From NCBI GenBank assembly GCA_036023115.1, contig JAYKKT010000077.1, positions 1 through 64,000 on the forward strand: a DNA stretch of 64,000 nt. The letters are read 5' to 3'. Under the pieces are notes generated by a model. The model did no database searches and had not been told where the DNA came from. It worked only from the letters and a program-made list of their open reading frames with translations. Below are positions 10,289-21,917 of this stretch, piece after piece; the first letter of the stretch is position 1; each line of letters opens with the position of its first letter. Made by a program: the position numbers and the translations under genes. The stretch comes from Brasenia schreberi (Eukaryota > Streptophyta > Magnoliopsida > Nymphaeales > Cabombaceae).

Positions 10289-10985
10289 GTATTATATATC
10301 ATAAATTAGTTGATTTATATATATATATATTCTTCTCATTTAATTACTAATTAGTTGATCTACCTTTTCAGATAAAGATGAAACAATAGAGTTGCTCTTA
10401 AAGTCAATGGTTTCTAAAGAAATTTCTGCACAAGATTCAAATGCAATTGGTGATATTGATACGAACACTTGTGACCTTCTTTTATATTGACCGAGATGCT
10501 AGTTTCTTTTTTTGTTATTTTAAACTGCTGTATTGGAAACTTTAGAATTGATCGTTCATTCGTATTGACTGAATGATTGTTACTAATGATGTCTAATGGC
10601 ATCTTCATATTTGTTCATCTGAATGTGTTCATGGAGTGAAAAATTTATGTAGCTTTGCCATGTCATACACAAGGAAATGAAGTTTCATTGCTGTTGACTA
10701 TTGAGTATGATTGACTTCGTGTGATTGGCAGATTCCTAATGAGTCGTGACTTATTCGACATGTTTCCTTCCCATATGAAGCATGTTATCTTATTAATATT
10801 GCATTCTCATTGTTGTTGAGTATGATTCACTTCGTGTTGCTTGTTGATCTTGTGCAGTCATGTTTTTACATTCCTCCTCTGCTCCAACCAAAGGAAAATT
10901 ATGTCTAGAATACCTCCTGATTAGTAATATGTTGCTTATGTTTTTATTTTTTAAGGGCATCCTTTTGCCCCAAAAGTATGTTAGT

Positions 10986-11007
10986 TCTCTCTCTCTCACA
11001 CACACAT
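10986..11007. repeat. Compound (CT)n(CA)n microsatellite
   Basis: A CT run passes directly into a CA run. Equivalent sites lie near 30202, 37135, 44014 and 59736 with little length change. Confidence 0.9.
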
Positions 11008-11692
11008 ACAAATTTATTAATTGTTCCTCTCTAAATGCATGAAGCAATTGGGACTCGATGCACCTTGGAGCAAAAGGAATTTAGAAGATCAGTTGAGACT
11101 TGTCTAGTTTGAAGCCTAGAAACAACTTTGTTTCTCTAAAAGCACAAGGCTCTCTCGATGCAGGTGACTCTAATTGCGAGTATTGGGCATTTTGGCCCTA
11201 TGGCAGCTTGATCATTTAGATGTTTTGAAGAAGTAAATATCTTATAGATGTCTATAATTGTGCAAGTGTAGAGTGAAAGCTCGAACTGGCAGTGAACCCC
11301 AAAATCATGCTTCCAACCATTTGGTGTCATAGGTAAGAAAATTATCTTTTCTCGAATCTGTTTACCCGACTAACCCGTCAATGGTTGCAATTGCAGTCGT
11401 GCTAATGATGCTCTCTAACAAAATGATGGAGAGCAGTTTGTCGGTATACATTTGTAATTCATAATTTATTGCTTTTGGATTGTTAGTGTTCCTTTTGTGA
11501 TTGTCAATTTGTAATTCTCATTGAATAAATGATGCTTGTTTATTTTCTGTATTATGAATGTGTTTATGAAATCAAAGGTTTTTATTACTTTGCCTTGAAA
11601 TTGCAGTTTCATTGCTTTTGAGTATAATTCACTTTGTATGGTTAGTAGGTTTCTAGTGACTTATCAAAGCAATATAAATATATGTGGGACAA

Positions 11693-12640
11693 TCTGGCCC
11701 GGCCCATGGCCCATTAAGGGTTGAGTTGGCCCACATTTTACATGGGCCCAAAAGGGCTAGGGCTGAGCATCTGTATCAATTGCTCATTTTTCTCCTGGTT
11801 TGGCTTAGTTTGTAGGGGTGCAGTCAAGCTAAGTTTAGCTCGAGTATAGGTAAGTTCAACTCAACTCGAACAGAAATGTTGAACTCGAGGTTCAATGTTT
11901 GAGCTCGAACTAGGACCAAATCTACTTAGATCGAGCTTCATTATAGAAGCTCAATATTTTTGAGCTTGAAATAACCTTTAAGAAGATGTTGAAAAATTCC
12001 TTAATGTATAAGACCATTGAAGTTTGTCGAAGAAATTTTGATAAGGGACTGGAGTGTGTGGTTCTGCAAGTAGCAATTTGAGTCAAAATGGTTTCATGAA
12101 TTGTATACTTTCTACCAAAGGGCTTAATAAGGTTTTGATGCTACCTGTTCCAAGATGGTTTAGGGTCTCAACCACTAGAAAACAATAAAAAATTTTAAAA
12201 ATTCAAATTTATAGAAAAACCGAAGCGATTTCGGTTTCATGAAAGGTGATACTAAAACCCAATCGAGTGGTCTCCAATTCCAAGCCCAGTTCCTGGCCTG
12301 GTTTGGTTTTGGTTGGAACGCCAAAACGATTTGAAACGAGCCATGTTTAAGGAATTCTTTCACATTGGAGTCAATGGATAATATCTCTATGTTTATAGCT
12401 CTTTCTGACGCCTCATTTGGTCTTTGCCTTCCATGAGAGACTGATTTAAATTCTTCTATGACCATACCACACATTATTTGAGCCCCAATATTGATGAGCT
12501 CTCACCAACACTTAGCTCGTTTGCATATCCAGCTTGAGTTAATCTTATCTCAACCTCAGTAGGACCGAGTGAGTTTGAGCTATCATGAAAGTGATCTTGG
12601 TGGGTATCTTACATGTCGCTCAATGCATTTACTCTCCTTG
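11693..12640. repeat. AGCTCGAG-rich dispersed repeat (U1)
   Basis: It starts with GGCCC palindromes (ggcccggcccatggccca) and then has many agctcgag/gagctcga words on both strands. A start-like taggggtgcagtcaagctaa at about 11,814 recalls the termini of non-autonomous hAT elements, but I could not find a matching end or a target duplication. An open minus-strand frame at 12175-12474 exists in U1, U2 and U5 and is probably repeat-derived. U1 and U5 lack 50 bp near 11,780 that the other units have. Copies: 22250-23250, 30900-31476, 37830-38410, 44722-45660 and 60430-61021. Confidence 0.6.
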
Positions 12641-13816
12641 ATGACAAGAATCTAGTGGTAGATAGAAATTCAAAGTGACATAATAGCCTACGATAGTACA
12701 AATTTGATTTTTCTGGCAATTGTAAAAAACACTATTTTCAACGATTAAAACCATCGGAGAAGCCATTTGAGATGGTTTCAACCATGAGGAATAAGTCAAA
12801 ACCTAGAAAAATATCTGCCAAAAATATGACAGAAAAATTCTCAAAAGACCTCAAAAATACATGGATAACTGCAAGAAAGAACCTACCAGGTCAAATTCGT
12901 GGAGAAAAATGCATTTCCAACAACTGACCGAATATTCAAAAATGTTTTGTTGAACCGTCAGGAATAAATTTCCAGTATTGGAAATTTTTGCTCAGAAATA
13001 AGTAAAGCATTGGAATAAATATATTTAGATATAAAAACATATCAAATAATCAAAGTACAATATCAAATAATCAAAGTACAACTTATCTTGCAAATTAATA
13101 TATTTAGATATAAAAGTATCATGAAAATAACTAAAGTAACAAACATTTATAAAGTTTTACAAATTAGCCACATATACAAAAGTAATGAGGATAATACAAG
13201 TGTCGTATAGGGCCGAATATGAAATATATCAAGTCCAACATAGCCAAATAGCTATGCTAATTTGAAAAGGAGTACATAAATACCATATAGGTTGAATATA
13301 AGAACATCAGTACCAATGTTTATCCTGAAGAAAATTCTAATGCGTGAGAGATCACAGTCAATCATCTCTAACATTTTTTGTATTCTGTGATTACTGTAAT
13401 TGCATATTAAAACATATATATTGAAAGATATAAATGACCACCATTATCAAAGTAATATATAATAGAAAATTTTAGTTTCTTGTATTATCTAACAATCATG
13501 AAATTAAATGCTAAAAATACTATATGAAGCAATATTCTCACAATAGTCAATAGTACAAATTTGAGGCAATATAACAAAGAATTGCTCTCATATACAACAT
13601 TGTTTCAAATGCCATGTATATAGATGATTATAACTCCACACATATAAGATAGTGAAGAATCACTATAAGGGTAGATGATTACTTGGATGATCATTGTTGT
13701 ACATAACTATGTAATCCTACTAAGTCATGCACCATGTGGCATATCTTCATGACTTAAAAGATAAATTTGTCATGATTTATTATGCTATACAAAAAGTAAC
13801 ATAAATAAATAAATAA

Positions 13817-13854
<38 letters not shown>

Positions 13855-13963
13855 TTATAGTATATGAGATTTGCTTGAGCATCCATTCTTTGTTATACAA
13901 TAACACTGAGAAAGTTTCCCAAAGGCATCCTCCAATAATGTCATTCAATTTCATAGGGATGAA
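12641..13963. other. Unit flank without recognised gene
   Basis: Matches 1-1411, 23389-24797 and 45661-47190. U1 lacks about 250 bp at about 13,034 relative to the others, and a short run (tatcaaataatcaaagtaca) is duplicated beside the deletion. It contains the variable TA microsatellite at 13821-13852. I see no gene. Confidence 0.6.
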
Positions 13964-15373
13964 GTTGGGGTAAGTTGATCCGGTACATGCAAATTATTTA
14001 GGGTTGTAATTCTTCTTTTTTAATATTTCCTAATTTACAACATCTTCTTCTTGTGCAATTATTGGTCTCTTTTTATTTCTTCTCATTGCATACAAGTCTC
14101 TTTCACCGGTGCCAATTAATAAAGTACATCGGTTTCATAATGAAAACACATAATATTCAACAAAAGACAAGAATAACAATAAATACCCTCATCATCATTA
14201 TTATGATCATTATCATTATCACGACAATGTCTTCTATTGCTACCCTCATTTTGTCTACATCTTCTTCCACCTCATCAACATTGTAGTTGCATCATATCTT
14301 TGGAAAACAACTAGGTCTATCAATATTGTAAGCATGGAGCCGACACAAATAAAACACACAAATTAACACACAGTCAAATAAGACATAATCATAAGTAAAG
14401 GTCAATAGCACAATCTACATATTCTTTAAGAAAAGAACAATTCAATTGAATTTCTTACTTTTAGTTTCTATTATCTCTTTCACCCATTGCTTTGAAATAT
14501 GTGTATGCACATTTGCACCATCTTGAACATAGTGAATGATAATACTAGCATCAATTTCTATATCAACTACATAAAATAAGTCCTCTATTGAATCTTTAGT
14601 TGGCATTTTATACATTTCTCTCGGTTTCTCATGACAAACAATATATCAATCTCGTTTAGTTTGATCACTCTTGTACCACACTTGTAATGCGTGGTAGAAA
14701 AATATTAATGGTTCACCATAATATGATTGCGAAGAAGTACACATGGAGGCTAACTTAAATTCATCCATATGATATCATCTATCCATGTCATACTAAAGAC
14801 ATTTAAAGAAAAACATGGGTTTTTGTATGCCTATAGAGTTTGAGATATGAGAGGACGCATTTGAGCTTCCAAGAAATATAACAAGGAACAGATACATCGA
14901 GCACATCCGTCTCACACAAGCAAACATGCTTGGGCATATTTGCTACTAAAAGTAGATGCCCAATGAGCGCATTTGCCTCCTCAAGGTAGAGACACTAACG
15001 AGTGCATCTATTTTTAGCAGCAAATGTGGTTGCGAGCATCTCCTTTCATGCTTTTACAAAAATTCTCGCAACAACAGGCTCTTGGAGGAGAGGGGGAGGA
15101 AAATAGGGAAGAAGAGAAAAAGAGAGGGAACCGAGAAGCAGAGGAAGATAATAGAGAGAAAAGCATGAGAGAGAACTTGTGAATCACCGGTGCAATCAAT
15201 AGTCACGGCGGTGTGGCTATGGCGGGAGTAATGATAGAAGAGAGACTGCGTGGGACAATGATGCAGGTGTAATAGTAATAAGGGGGGGTGCAAATGGCAA
15301 CTCCCAAACAAAGAATTAGTTGTCTTGAAAAGAAGTCAATACAAGAGAAAACAAAATATTGCTTCCACTTGAC
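13964..15373. other. LINE 3' neighbour, no recognised gene
   Basis: Present only in LINE-type units (also 47191-48600). It includes ATC/ATT-rich low-complexity sequence near 14,190 and purine-rich sequence near 15,090-15,170. Open frames here are low-complexity artefacts. Confidence 0.5.
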
Positions 15374-16622
15374 TTTTTTTTTTTTGGATTAACAAGGGAA
15401 GCTAGGCAGACCCCAATCAAGTATATAAAAAATATGTACACCGTAGAGAAGGCTTTCACTCAGGTGGTTCATCGTTTTAGCAAAACAAAATACATAGGAC
15501 CCCAACCAGGGATGTGATGCTGATTCTTGAACAACATATGCAACATGGCCAGCTTTGGCTTAGTTCCACAAGCTTAGCATATCCATTATTGTAAAGTGTA
15601 ATGTAAGGGGCAACTCTGGGATGGGCACAAGATTTTAAAATCTGCCAAGGAAAATTGATTCTGTTTGTCTGGTTGCATCCTAGGATACTCAAGTATTGAA
15701 CTCTTTGCCACATGCCCAACTTAAATGGTCGTCATCTCCGTTGCTAATGGCTGACCTGATTGATCTACAGGATTTCCCAAGGACAACTTCTCTTGTATTG
15801 CTGCAAGTAAACCTCAATGTTTACTACAGCCGATTTCAAGTTGTAAATTTTTATTTGTCGTAGGTCGCAATACTCCTCCTTCGGCATACCTTTCTCAATG
15901 AGGCTTGCAAGAGGTGGTGACCCCAGCCAGGGATTAGACAAAAACTCGTTTTGCTCGGCTGACCATGTGCTCCACTTGGCTCCTTATTTAATCATCCTTA
16001 GGAGAGTCTACAAGGAAGTCCACCACCATGAGCACTTTGGCTCTTTGCGTGATACCATATTGAGCTGGTAGAAAGATATTTCTCTCTAATTAGCAAAGAG
16101 AAGGGGTTTGTTCTCTTATTCCTGACCTTTCAAACATTCTTCGGGAAAGGAGCAAAGTTCACGTCTGCAAGTCTTCAAAGGCCTAGATCTCCCTCCTCAT
16201 TAGTCTTGTGTACTTAGTCCCATTGCAAAAGCTGAATTCCTTTTCTATTACCTAAGCTTTGCCATTGAAAATTGATTGATGATATTCTCCAATGCTTTAA
16301 TGACTCCTTGTAAAAATTGGAAACTCATCATCTAGTGAATAGATTAAGCCGATAGTGCAGATTTGATTAGCACTAACTGACCGACAGTGGAGATTAAAGT
16401 GCCATTTATTCTCGCCAATTTGCTATAAAGAACTTGGGCCAATGGTTTGAAATGCATCATTCTAAGTCTTCCTCTGAAAACTGGGATCTCCATGTATTTG
16501 TAGGAAAGGGTCCCTTAGCCGTGTATGTTCTTCACTTGTCTAGCCCTGGAAGATGACACAAAGAAGGGAACCCAGATGGATTTTTCCTAGCTTACAAGTA
16601 GGCGTGATGAACTTTCAAACTC

Positions 16623-16856
16623 TTACATGATGTCTATGAACTTCTCTAGTGATTTAGCCTTGTCACTGATAAAGAACAAGGCGTCATCAATGTAGAAGCT
16701 ATGACTCACCAGGATGATCGTGCCCTTACCAGGACCAACTCTTTGTATTCCTCCTTCATTAGTGATTGGCATGTGAGCCTCTCCACAACACCAAGAATAG
16801 GTATGAAGAGAGGGGATCTCTCTGTTGAGTCCCTTATGAGATTTTGAATGTATCAC
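16623..16856 (-). pseudogene. LINE reverse transcriptase core (U1)
   Basis: The frame contains SHSFYIDDALFF, the YxDD catalytic box (codons at 16683-16694) in the context usual for LINEs. Upstream, 16810-16832 corresponds to the usual GxxQGDPLSPYLF segment but reads in a shifted frame (GLNREIPSLHTYSW). At least one small indel separates the two motifs. Confidence 0.8.
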
Positions 16857-17634
16857 CAGCCTCGCTATTGATTAGAAAAGCAAACTTGGCCGTGGTAATG
16901 CATTCTACGATAAACTAAACCAACCTTGCATCAAAATCAAAAAATGGAAGCGAAGAAAGTTTCACTCTATTATATTGTATGCTTTTAACTATGTTCGTTT
17001 TGAATAAGACTCAAGTCTTTCGACTATAACTCATGGTACCCACATGATCACGGGCAATTAGGATGCTTTCTTGGACCATTCTGCCCTTGAAGAAAGCCGA
17101 TAGCTGATATGATATTTATCAAGATCGGTCGCATGTGATTCACTGTGATTTTGGTGATGATCTTATAGGCAAAATTGCAAAGGTTGATGGGTCAAAAGTC
17201 TAAAAGCTTAGATGTACCTTATGTTTTCAGAGTTAGATCTACATGAGTGGCATGGTCTCCTTCAGAATCTTTCATGAAAAATACTTCACTGCTCTAGTGA
17301 CATCTCTACTAATGGTTTGCTAGTAGGATTGGTAAAAGGCTCCTAGAAACAATAAAAATGCACTTTCTGCCACATAACTCCTAGGTTGCATGCTTGGTCT
17401 TGTGCTTGGACACGTTTTGGGTGAAGAAGATCATTGTTTGCATCATCAAAGAGAGGGAGACGCGCTGCCCTAGAATGTGACTATCAAGCTATCTTCCCTT
17501 TGAATAATGTAGCTGTTATTACTACTAACATTGGATCTAGTGGAACTGAGATGTGCTCTCGTAGAACCCCTCTAGCCACCTGACACGACTTTTTTCTTTC
17601 AGACGGCAGCTTCCATCTCTCAATTAAGTAAGAA

Positions 17635-17847
17635 CTAATTTAGTGCTAAGGCTTTTAACTTGAAAGAGTACCAAATCAACCCATGTTTATTTCCTCTTAG
17701 ATTTTGCCCCAATGAGACACATGCAGAGTGATATCTCCAATGAATTTGTGGTTCCAATCCTATAAATTGACTTTTGTGTCTGTTCAGCTTCTTCATCATT
17801 CTATGTGAGTGATTATCTGTAAATGGTGTGCTCCAAGATTCTCTCAC
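17635..17847 (-). pseudogene. LINE endonuclease-RT linker frame (U1)
   Basis: A 70-codon open frame reading WSTPFTDNHSHRMMKKLNRH. This recalls the W...G....KLK.LK segment between endonuclease and reverse transcriptase in plant LINEs. Its position supports that, but the match is weak. Confidence 0.45.
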
Positions 17848-18062
17848 TAGCTCCTCATACCTTCAACCAAATTTTGAAGAACTTGAAATGAACCTGGCAT
17901 TAATGCATGTCATCTTCAAGCATTAGAAGCCCACCATGGTTCAGAAACACTCAAGGTGTCACTTTAATCCAATTATTTACGGAACTTTGGCAGCCAACTA
18001 GCATTGACTAGTCCCCTATCCAGAACACGAGCAATGTGGTGGCATCGTTTCTATCGATTATT

Positions 18063-18240
18063 TTATGTGAAGCTGAAGCCTATAGCAGTGACTTCAGTCG
18101 CCCTGCACCTCATAATCATTCATTAAACTCTTGACTTCTAGGCATGTACATCATGCCCCTTATCCTTTCTGATCTAAAAGGAACAACATTCCAATCGCCC
18201 ACCAAAATCCAAAGAAGATGAGATTGAATGTCATTCGGGT
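18063..18240 (-). pseudogene. LINE AP-endonuclease fragment (U1)
   Basis: Reads WILVGDWNVVPFRSE (GDWN codons at 18188-18199), then SQEFNE, then GFSFT. The family pattern is GDFN...EF...FTWxN. The Trp codon after GFSFT is a TAA stop (18063-18065). The endonuclease would nick target DNA to prime reverse transcription. Confidence 0.75.
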
Positions 18241-18893
18241 TTTCTTCTTCTTCACCAAGTTTTAAAGATATTGAATTGATCTCTTCTTACACAGGTAGAC
18301 CACCCTTGCAATCAGTGATATCTCAAAAGTTATCAAACATCGTAGGCTGAAAGCTTCTTTAGTTGCATACATAGTCATTTTACATTAAAAAAGGAATACT
18401 AAATCTACTCCTTTTAATTATAATAGTTATCAAACACCTATATAGTTGCATACATAGTCATTTTCATCGTTGTTGAATTCGAGGTGAGAGAAGGAGGTGG
18501 TTGCTCAACCATCCTGTAGAACATGGGTTCATTGCTTCCCCTATATATTAATTGACTTTCAACTAGGTGGAAACCCTCGCTTTCGATTGTTGTTTTTAGT
18601 GCAATATGAGGAACCGCTATCAGCTTCATGATTGAAAGGAAGTAAGGCCAATTCCATGTTGCCTTCTTTTAGAAAAAAGGTTTCTGGATGAACCTCCATC
18701 GTGCCTTGCATTCCTATCCTACACAAAACCTTTGTCCTTATGGGGTGACAACATCTACTGGAGTTAGAGCTTCTCCTCTTTTTAGAGTGCTAATTGCGCA
18801 TAAAATTTAGCGTTAGAGAGGGGGGGGGGAACGTCGAGTGATTTATCTCAACTATCACTAGATTCATGTTATCACCAGTTTTGAGTTCTGTCT

Positions 18894-19545
18894 CTATAAT
18901 TCTTGTGCTTGGTTGACTGTGGGCCTAGCAGACGGGTGGGTGTATTGTCTTTCATCAGTAGTTGGTATTTCCTCATCTTTAATGTCTTCTGGCATCAGTT
19001 CAAAGGCCACCAAGGTGCTAGAATCTGCGCTTTGTGGGTGTTCCTTCTTGATTGTGTTAAGCACCTTGAAATGGTTGGACATCATTGTGAGCGGGGCGTT
19101 CTTTTTTTGCCAAACCTTTTTTCTATTTTCACCGTCTCCTTTGAGCCACCTTTCTCTTTAGCTATCTCCTCTATAGCAGGTGCCACTTTTGCATTGTGTG
19201 GAACCAAAATCTTCACAATCTGTCACTCGAGATTCAAATTCAAAGAACAATAGTAAGGACTCATCCCCTTAAGGTTAAAGGGACTGAAAGTGTTTGACTC
19301 ATTGTTTTGTGACACCTCCATGCCAATCCAAGTGAAGAGCAAAAAGGTTGGCACCCTCATAAGATTATTCATTATTACAAGTCTCTCCCCAGGTAAGTGG
19401 CAATGGCTTGGAAGATCTCAAGATGCCACAAACTTGGATTAAGGTCGTCTAGAATAAAAGCCACACCAGGATTGTTGTGGTGATTTGCAGGCACTATGGT
19501 TGGCTTGCTTTCCATCTTCAAAGTTAGGTGTCCTCTAGGCGAGCT
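18894..19545 (-). pseudogene. LINE ORF1-like region (U1)
   Basis: Minus-strand segments such as LWHLEIFQAIATYLGRDL sit where plant LINE ORF1 proteins have an LPLxxWxxEilxxIGxxLG motif. A polar stretch open at 18894-19085 follows. No clear CCHC knuckle is left. The assignment rests on position and one weak motif. Confidence 0.45.
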
Positions 19546-19560
19546 TGAAGATCTCCTTGT

Positions 19561-20860
19561 GAATTATGGTGAGCATGTCCTCCTCATAACCCAATCTAAT
19601 ATAAAAAAGCCCATTCCTACTCGAGAAGAACTGAATGGTGGATCCATAAACTTGTTTAGGGTGGGGAGGACATTAAGTTTGGGTCGAATGGGCTTTAAAA
19701 TTTTCAATTCTAAAACATTTACAACACAGAAAATTTTCAGAACTGTCGCCCCACCCATCACAATGTGGATTCGTCACTGTCTCCGACCATCTTGATTTCG
19801 ACTCCAGCATTTCTAGATTTGTTTGGCATTGGAGGAGTGCCAACCATCTAAGACCAGGAGCAATGCATAGGGGGGCAGCACGCTTCTTCTTTATCTATAG
19901 TGGAAATGGCCTTTAGGTAGCCCGTGTTAGGATCCCCTCCAAGAAGAGGCGATGATTTCATCAACTTTCGCTGGGGAGTTAAATCGAGTGGTTGGTGGGT
20001 AGAGTAAATGTGCTTTAATTTTGCCTCAACTAGGTTAGACCCTTTTTCATGTTTTGAATAAGAAAACTTTAATTTGAATAATAAAAGATTCTACAGTCGG
20101 AGGTTCCCTAGCTTCAACGATGCAACTCCTCATTCTTTTGGGAGTACAACACCCTTCCTCTTATATTCTTCATTCTCTATATTGGAAAAAAAGTTTATAA
20201 AGGACAAAATTATGATACTAAGGACATGCATGGTAGTCGTCTGCCAACCACCCTTTTATGGGGCCTTGCTTGAAATCTTTTGTTCTCGACATGAACTATT
20301 CGAAACTGGCTTGGCCGTTCAATTTCACATATTTTTTCCGATCGATCGTTACCATATATAGTTTTTCATTTAAACCAAAACCAAAACTCGAACCGCTAGA
20401 TTTAACCCAAAACTAACCACGTCTATTTGAACCCATCATATGACACAATTCATCAAATCCAATCATGCAAATAGATTTAACATATAGAATCAACCTTAAA
20501 TATAGGCATAAACAATCCAACCATGCAAATACATCATATAATGTCCGTTCATTGCTTGTTTTTTCTGTATTGGATTTCATTTCTTTATCTGTAATGAAGT
20601 AAAAATATTGGAACAAGGGAGTTGACATATTCATCTATACTGAATTTGTAATAACATGAAGACAACATATATTTTTTAAGGTACGAACAAAGTTGATCAT
20701 ATTCTTTCATTTGAAAATCTTAATGCTGGTTGATTTCTGAATTTGCATTACTCTTGGTTTTCTCTTAAATACTTTTTGAATGTTGAAAAACAAGACCGCA
20801 TGAAGAGCCGAAAACCACATCTATTGGGATGGATAGGTTGAGGTTAAAGTTGAACATGAA
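19561..20860. other. LINE-type unit tail, no recognised gene
   Basis: Present again at 52787-54086. Short open frames (20074-20361, 20413-20634) are conserved only because the whole block is duplicated. I recognise no domain. Confidence 0.5.
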
Positions 20861-21865
20861 GGTTCTTTTGATTGAACTCCCAAGCCAGGAGGATAGTAGA
20901 TTTCTTTCACGAGCTAACATGGTGTTTCTAGTTAAAGCACAGAACTTTAAGCACTAGGGAGTTTGTCTTCTAATTAGATGTTTCTGTTGGTATATGCCAT
21001 GGTTAATGGTGTTCCACTTACAAGGGGAAGGCCAAAGGCAGGTATACATCCACTGGAATCGAACTCACGATCTGCATCTTGTGAACAACATGCCATTCCA
21101 GAAGAACAAACGCCCTGAGTGCATGCTTTATTCTAAAAACTAGCTAGAAGACATTACTTGCCCAAACATGCAAGATCCAGAGTTCAACTGGCAGGGCACC
21201 CAGATTCCCTTGTGCTGGTGGGAAGGGGAGATTTGTGCATGTGTATGTCACCCTTCAGCCTCCTGTTGTGAGAAAAAAGGATCAGCGTGCCGGAAGTGGC
21301 ACTTGTCCTGGATTAGTGGAACCCATAAAAGGACCAATCTCTAGAGGACGATTCAATCTATGGCCCAAAAATCATATCCAGATCTTGTTTCAATCTTAAC
21401 TGCCCATACTGGGGCATGTACTGAAAAAGGTTTCTCGAGGCCCACCTGCGTCGGATCGTCCAGTTTGCGGGTGACGTTATTCAAGGTTTCCTAGGCCGAA
21501 AAGCCGTTCCTCTCTAGTGATCGTTTTTCGGGAACTTCATTTACCAAAGCTTTTCACTTATCTTTTTTACACTTGCTCACAAATGCGTTATAATACGTGG
21601 AGTGAAAAATGGATGCTGATGTTCACGAGCACTCAAGTTCGTTGAAGTTCAGTATATACTATGAAGAGAAAATTTTCAAAAGGAACGACACCGTTACAAC
21701 AAATCAATAACTCAATCATATCTTCACGACAAATAAATCCACATATTCTTTATTTGTACCTTGAACAATAAATGTCGTGTACATTACAAATGAGTGTCAA
21801 TTTCCTTTATTCCAATCATTTTTACTTTATTACAGATAAATAATTGAATCCACTGGACCAGAAAA

Positions 21866-21917
21866 TCAAATGTTGGTGGTGACAAAGCCCATAAGCCTGC
21901 GATTCGAGCCACCCGAA
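21866..21917 (-). pseudogene. Polygalacturonase exon 4 stub
   Basis: Only the last 17 or so codons of a PG gene and its stop remain, with the usual 3' flank. It is fused to cgaatctgtctacccgac, sequence that lies near 11,355 in U1. The two parents share CGA at the joint. Relative to U1 about 4.9 kb is missing. Confidence 0.9.

Larger units (their letters stand above)
15374..19560 (-). mobile_element. Decayed L1-like LINE (U1)
   Basis: Minus strand, 5' to 3': ORF1-like sequence (19,560-18,890), endonuclease motifs (near 18,240-18,060), reverse transcriptase motifs (16,860-16,620), a 3' region, and a 12-base poly(A) at 15374-15385. The order and the terminal poly(A) fit an L1-clade plant LINE. 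Many frameshifts and stops show it is inactive. I found no flanking target duplication. The near-identical copy in U5 shows that it was duplicated with the unit, not inserted twice. Confidence 0.8.
5474..20860. repeat. Array unit U1 (LINE type, 15.4 kb, gene A)
   Basis: Near-identical to U5 (38411-54086): the offset is 33,030 through the PG gene and about 33,227 through the LINE. The main difference is a deletion in U1 at about 13,034, which removes roughly 250 bp present at 46,049-46,310. Confidence 0.9.

Noticed and set aside
12175..12474. 99-codon minus-strand frame, also in U2 and U5
   Set aside because: It lies in the dispersed AGCTCGAG-rich repeat and matches no domain I know. Retention reflects recent duplication.
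14053..14286. Plus-strand frame rich in Ile, Thr and Ser
   Set aside because: Translation of ATC/ATT low-complexity DNA; the U5 copy is part of the block duplication, not evidence of selection.
18820..18832. G-run as a possible structured element
   Set aside because: A single homopolymer of about ten G, one base shorter in U5; no further G-runs are spaced for a quadruplex.
21050..21120. tRNA-like sequence on the minus strand (AGTTCGATTCC B-box-like word)
   Set aside because: The bases flanking the TTCGATT loop do not pair as a T-stem and no cloverleaf can be drawn. At most it is a decayed tRNA-derived repeat.
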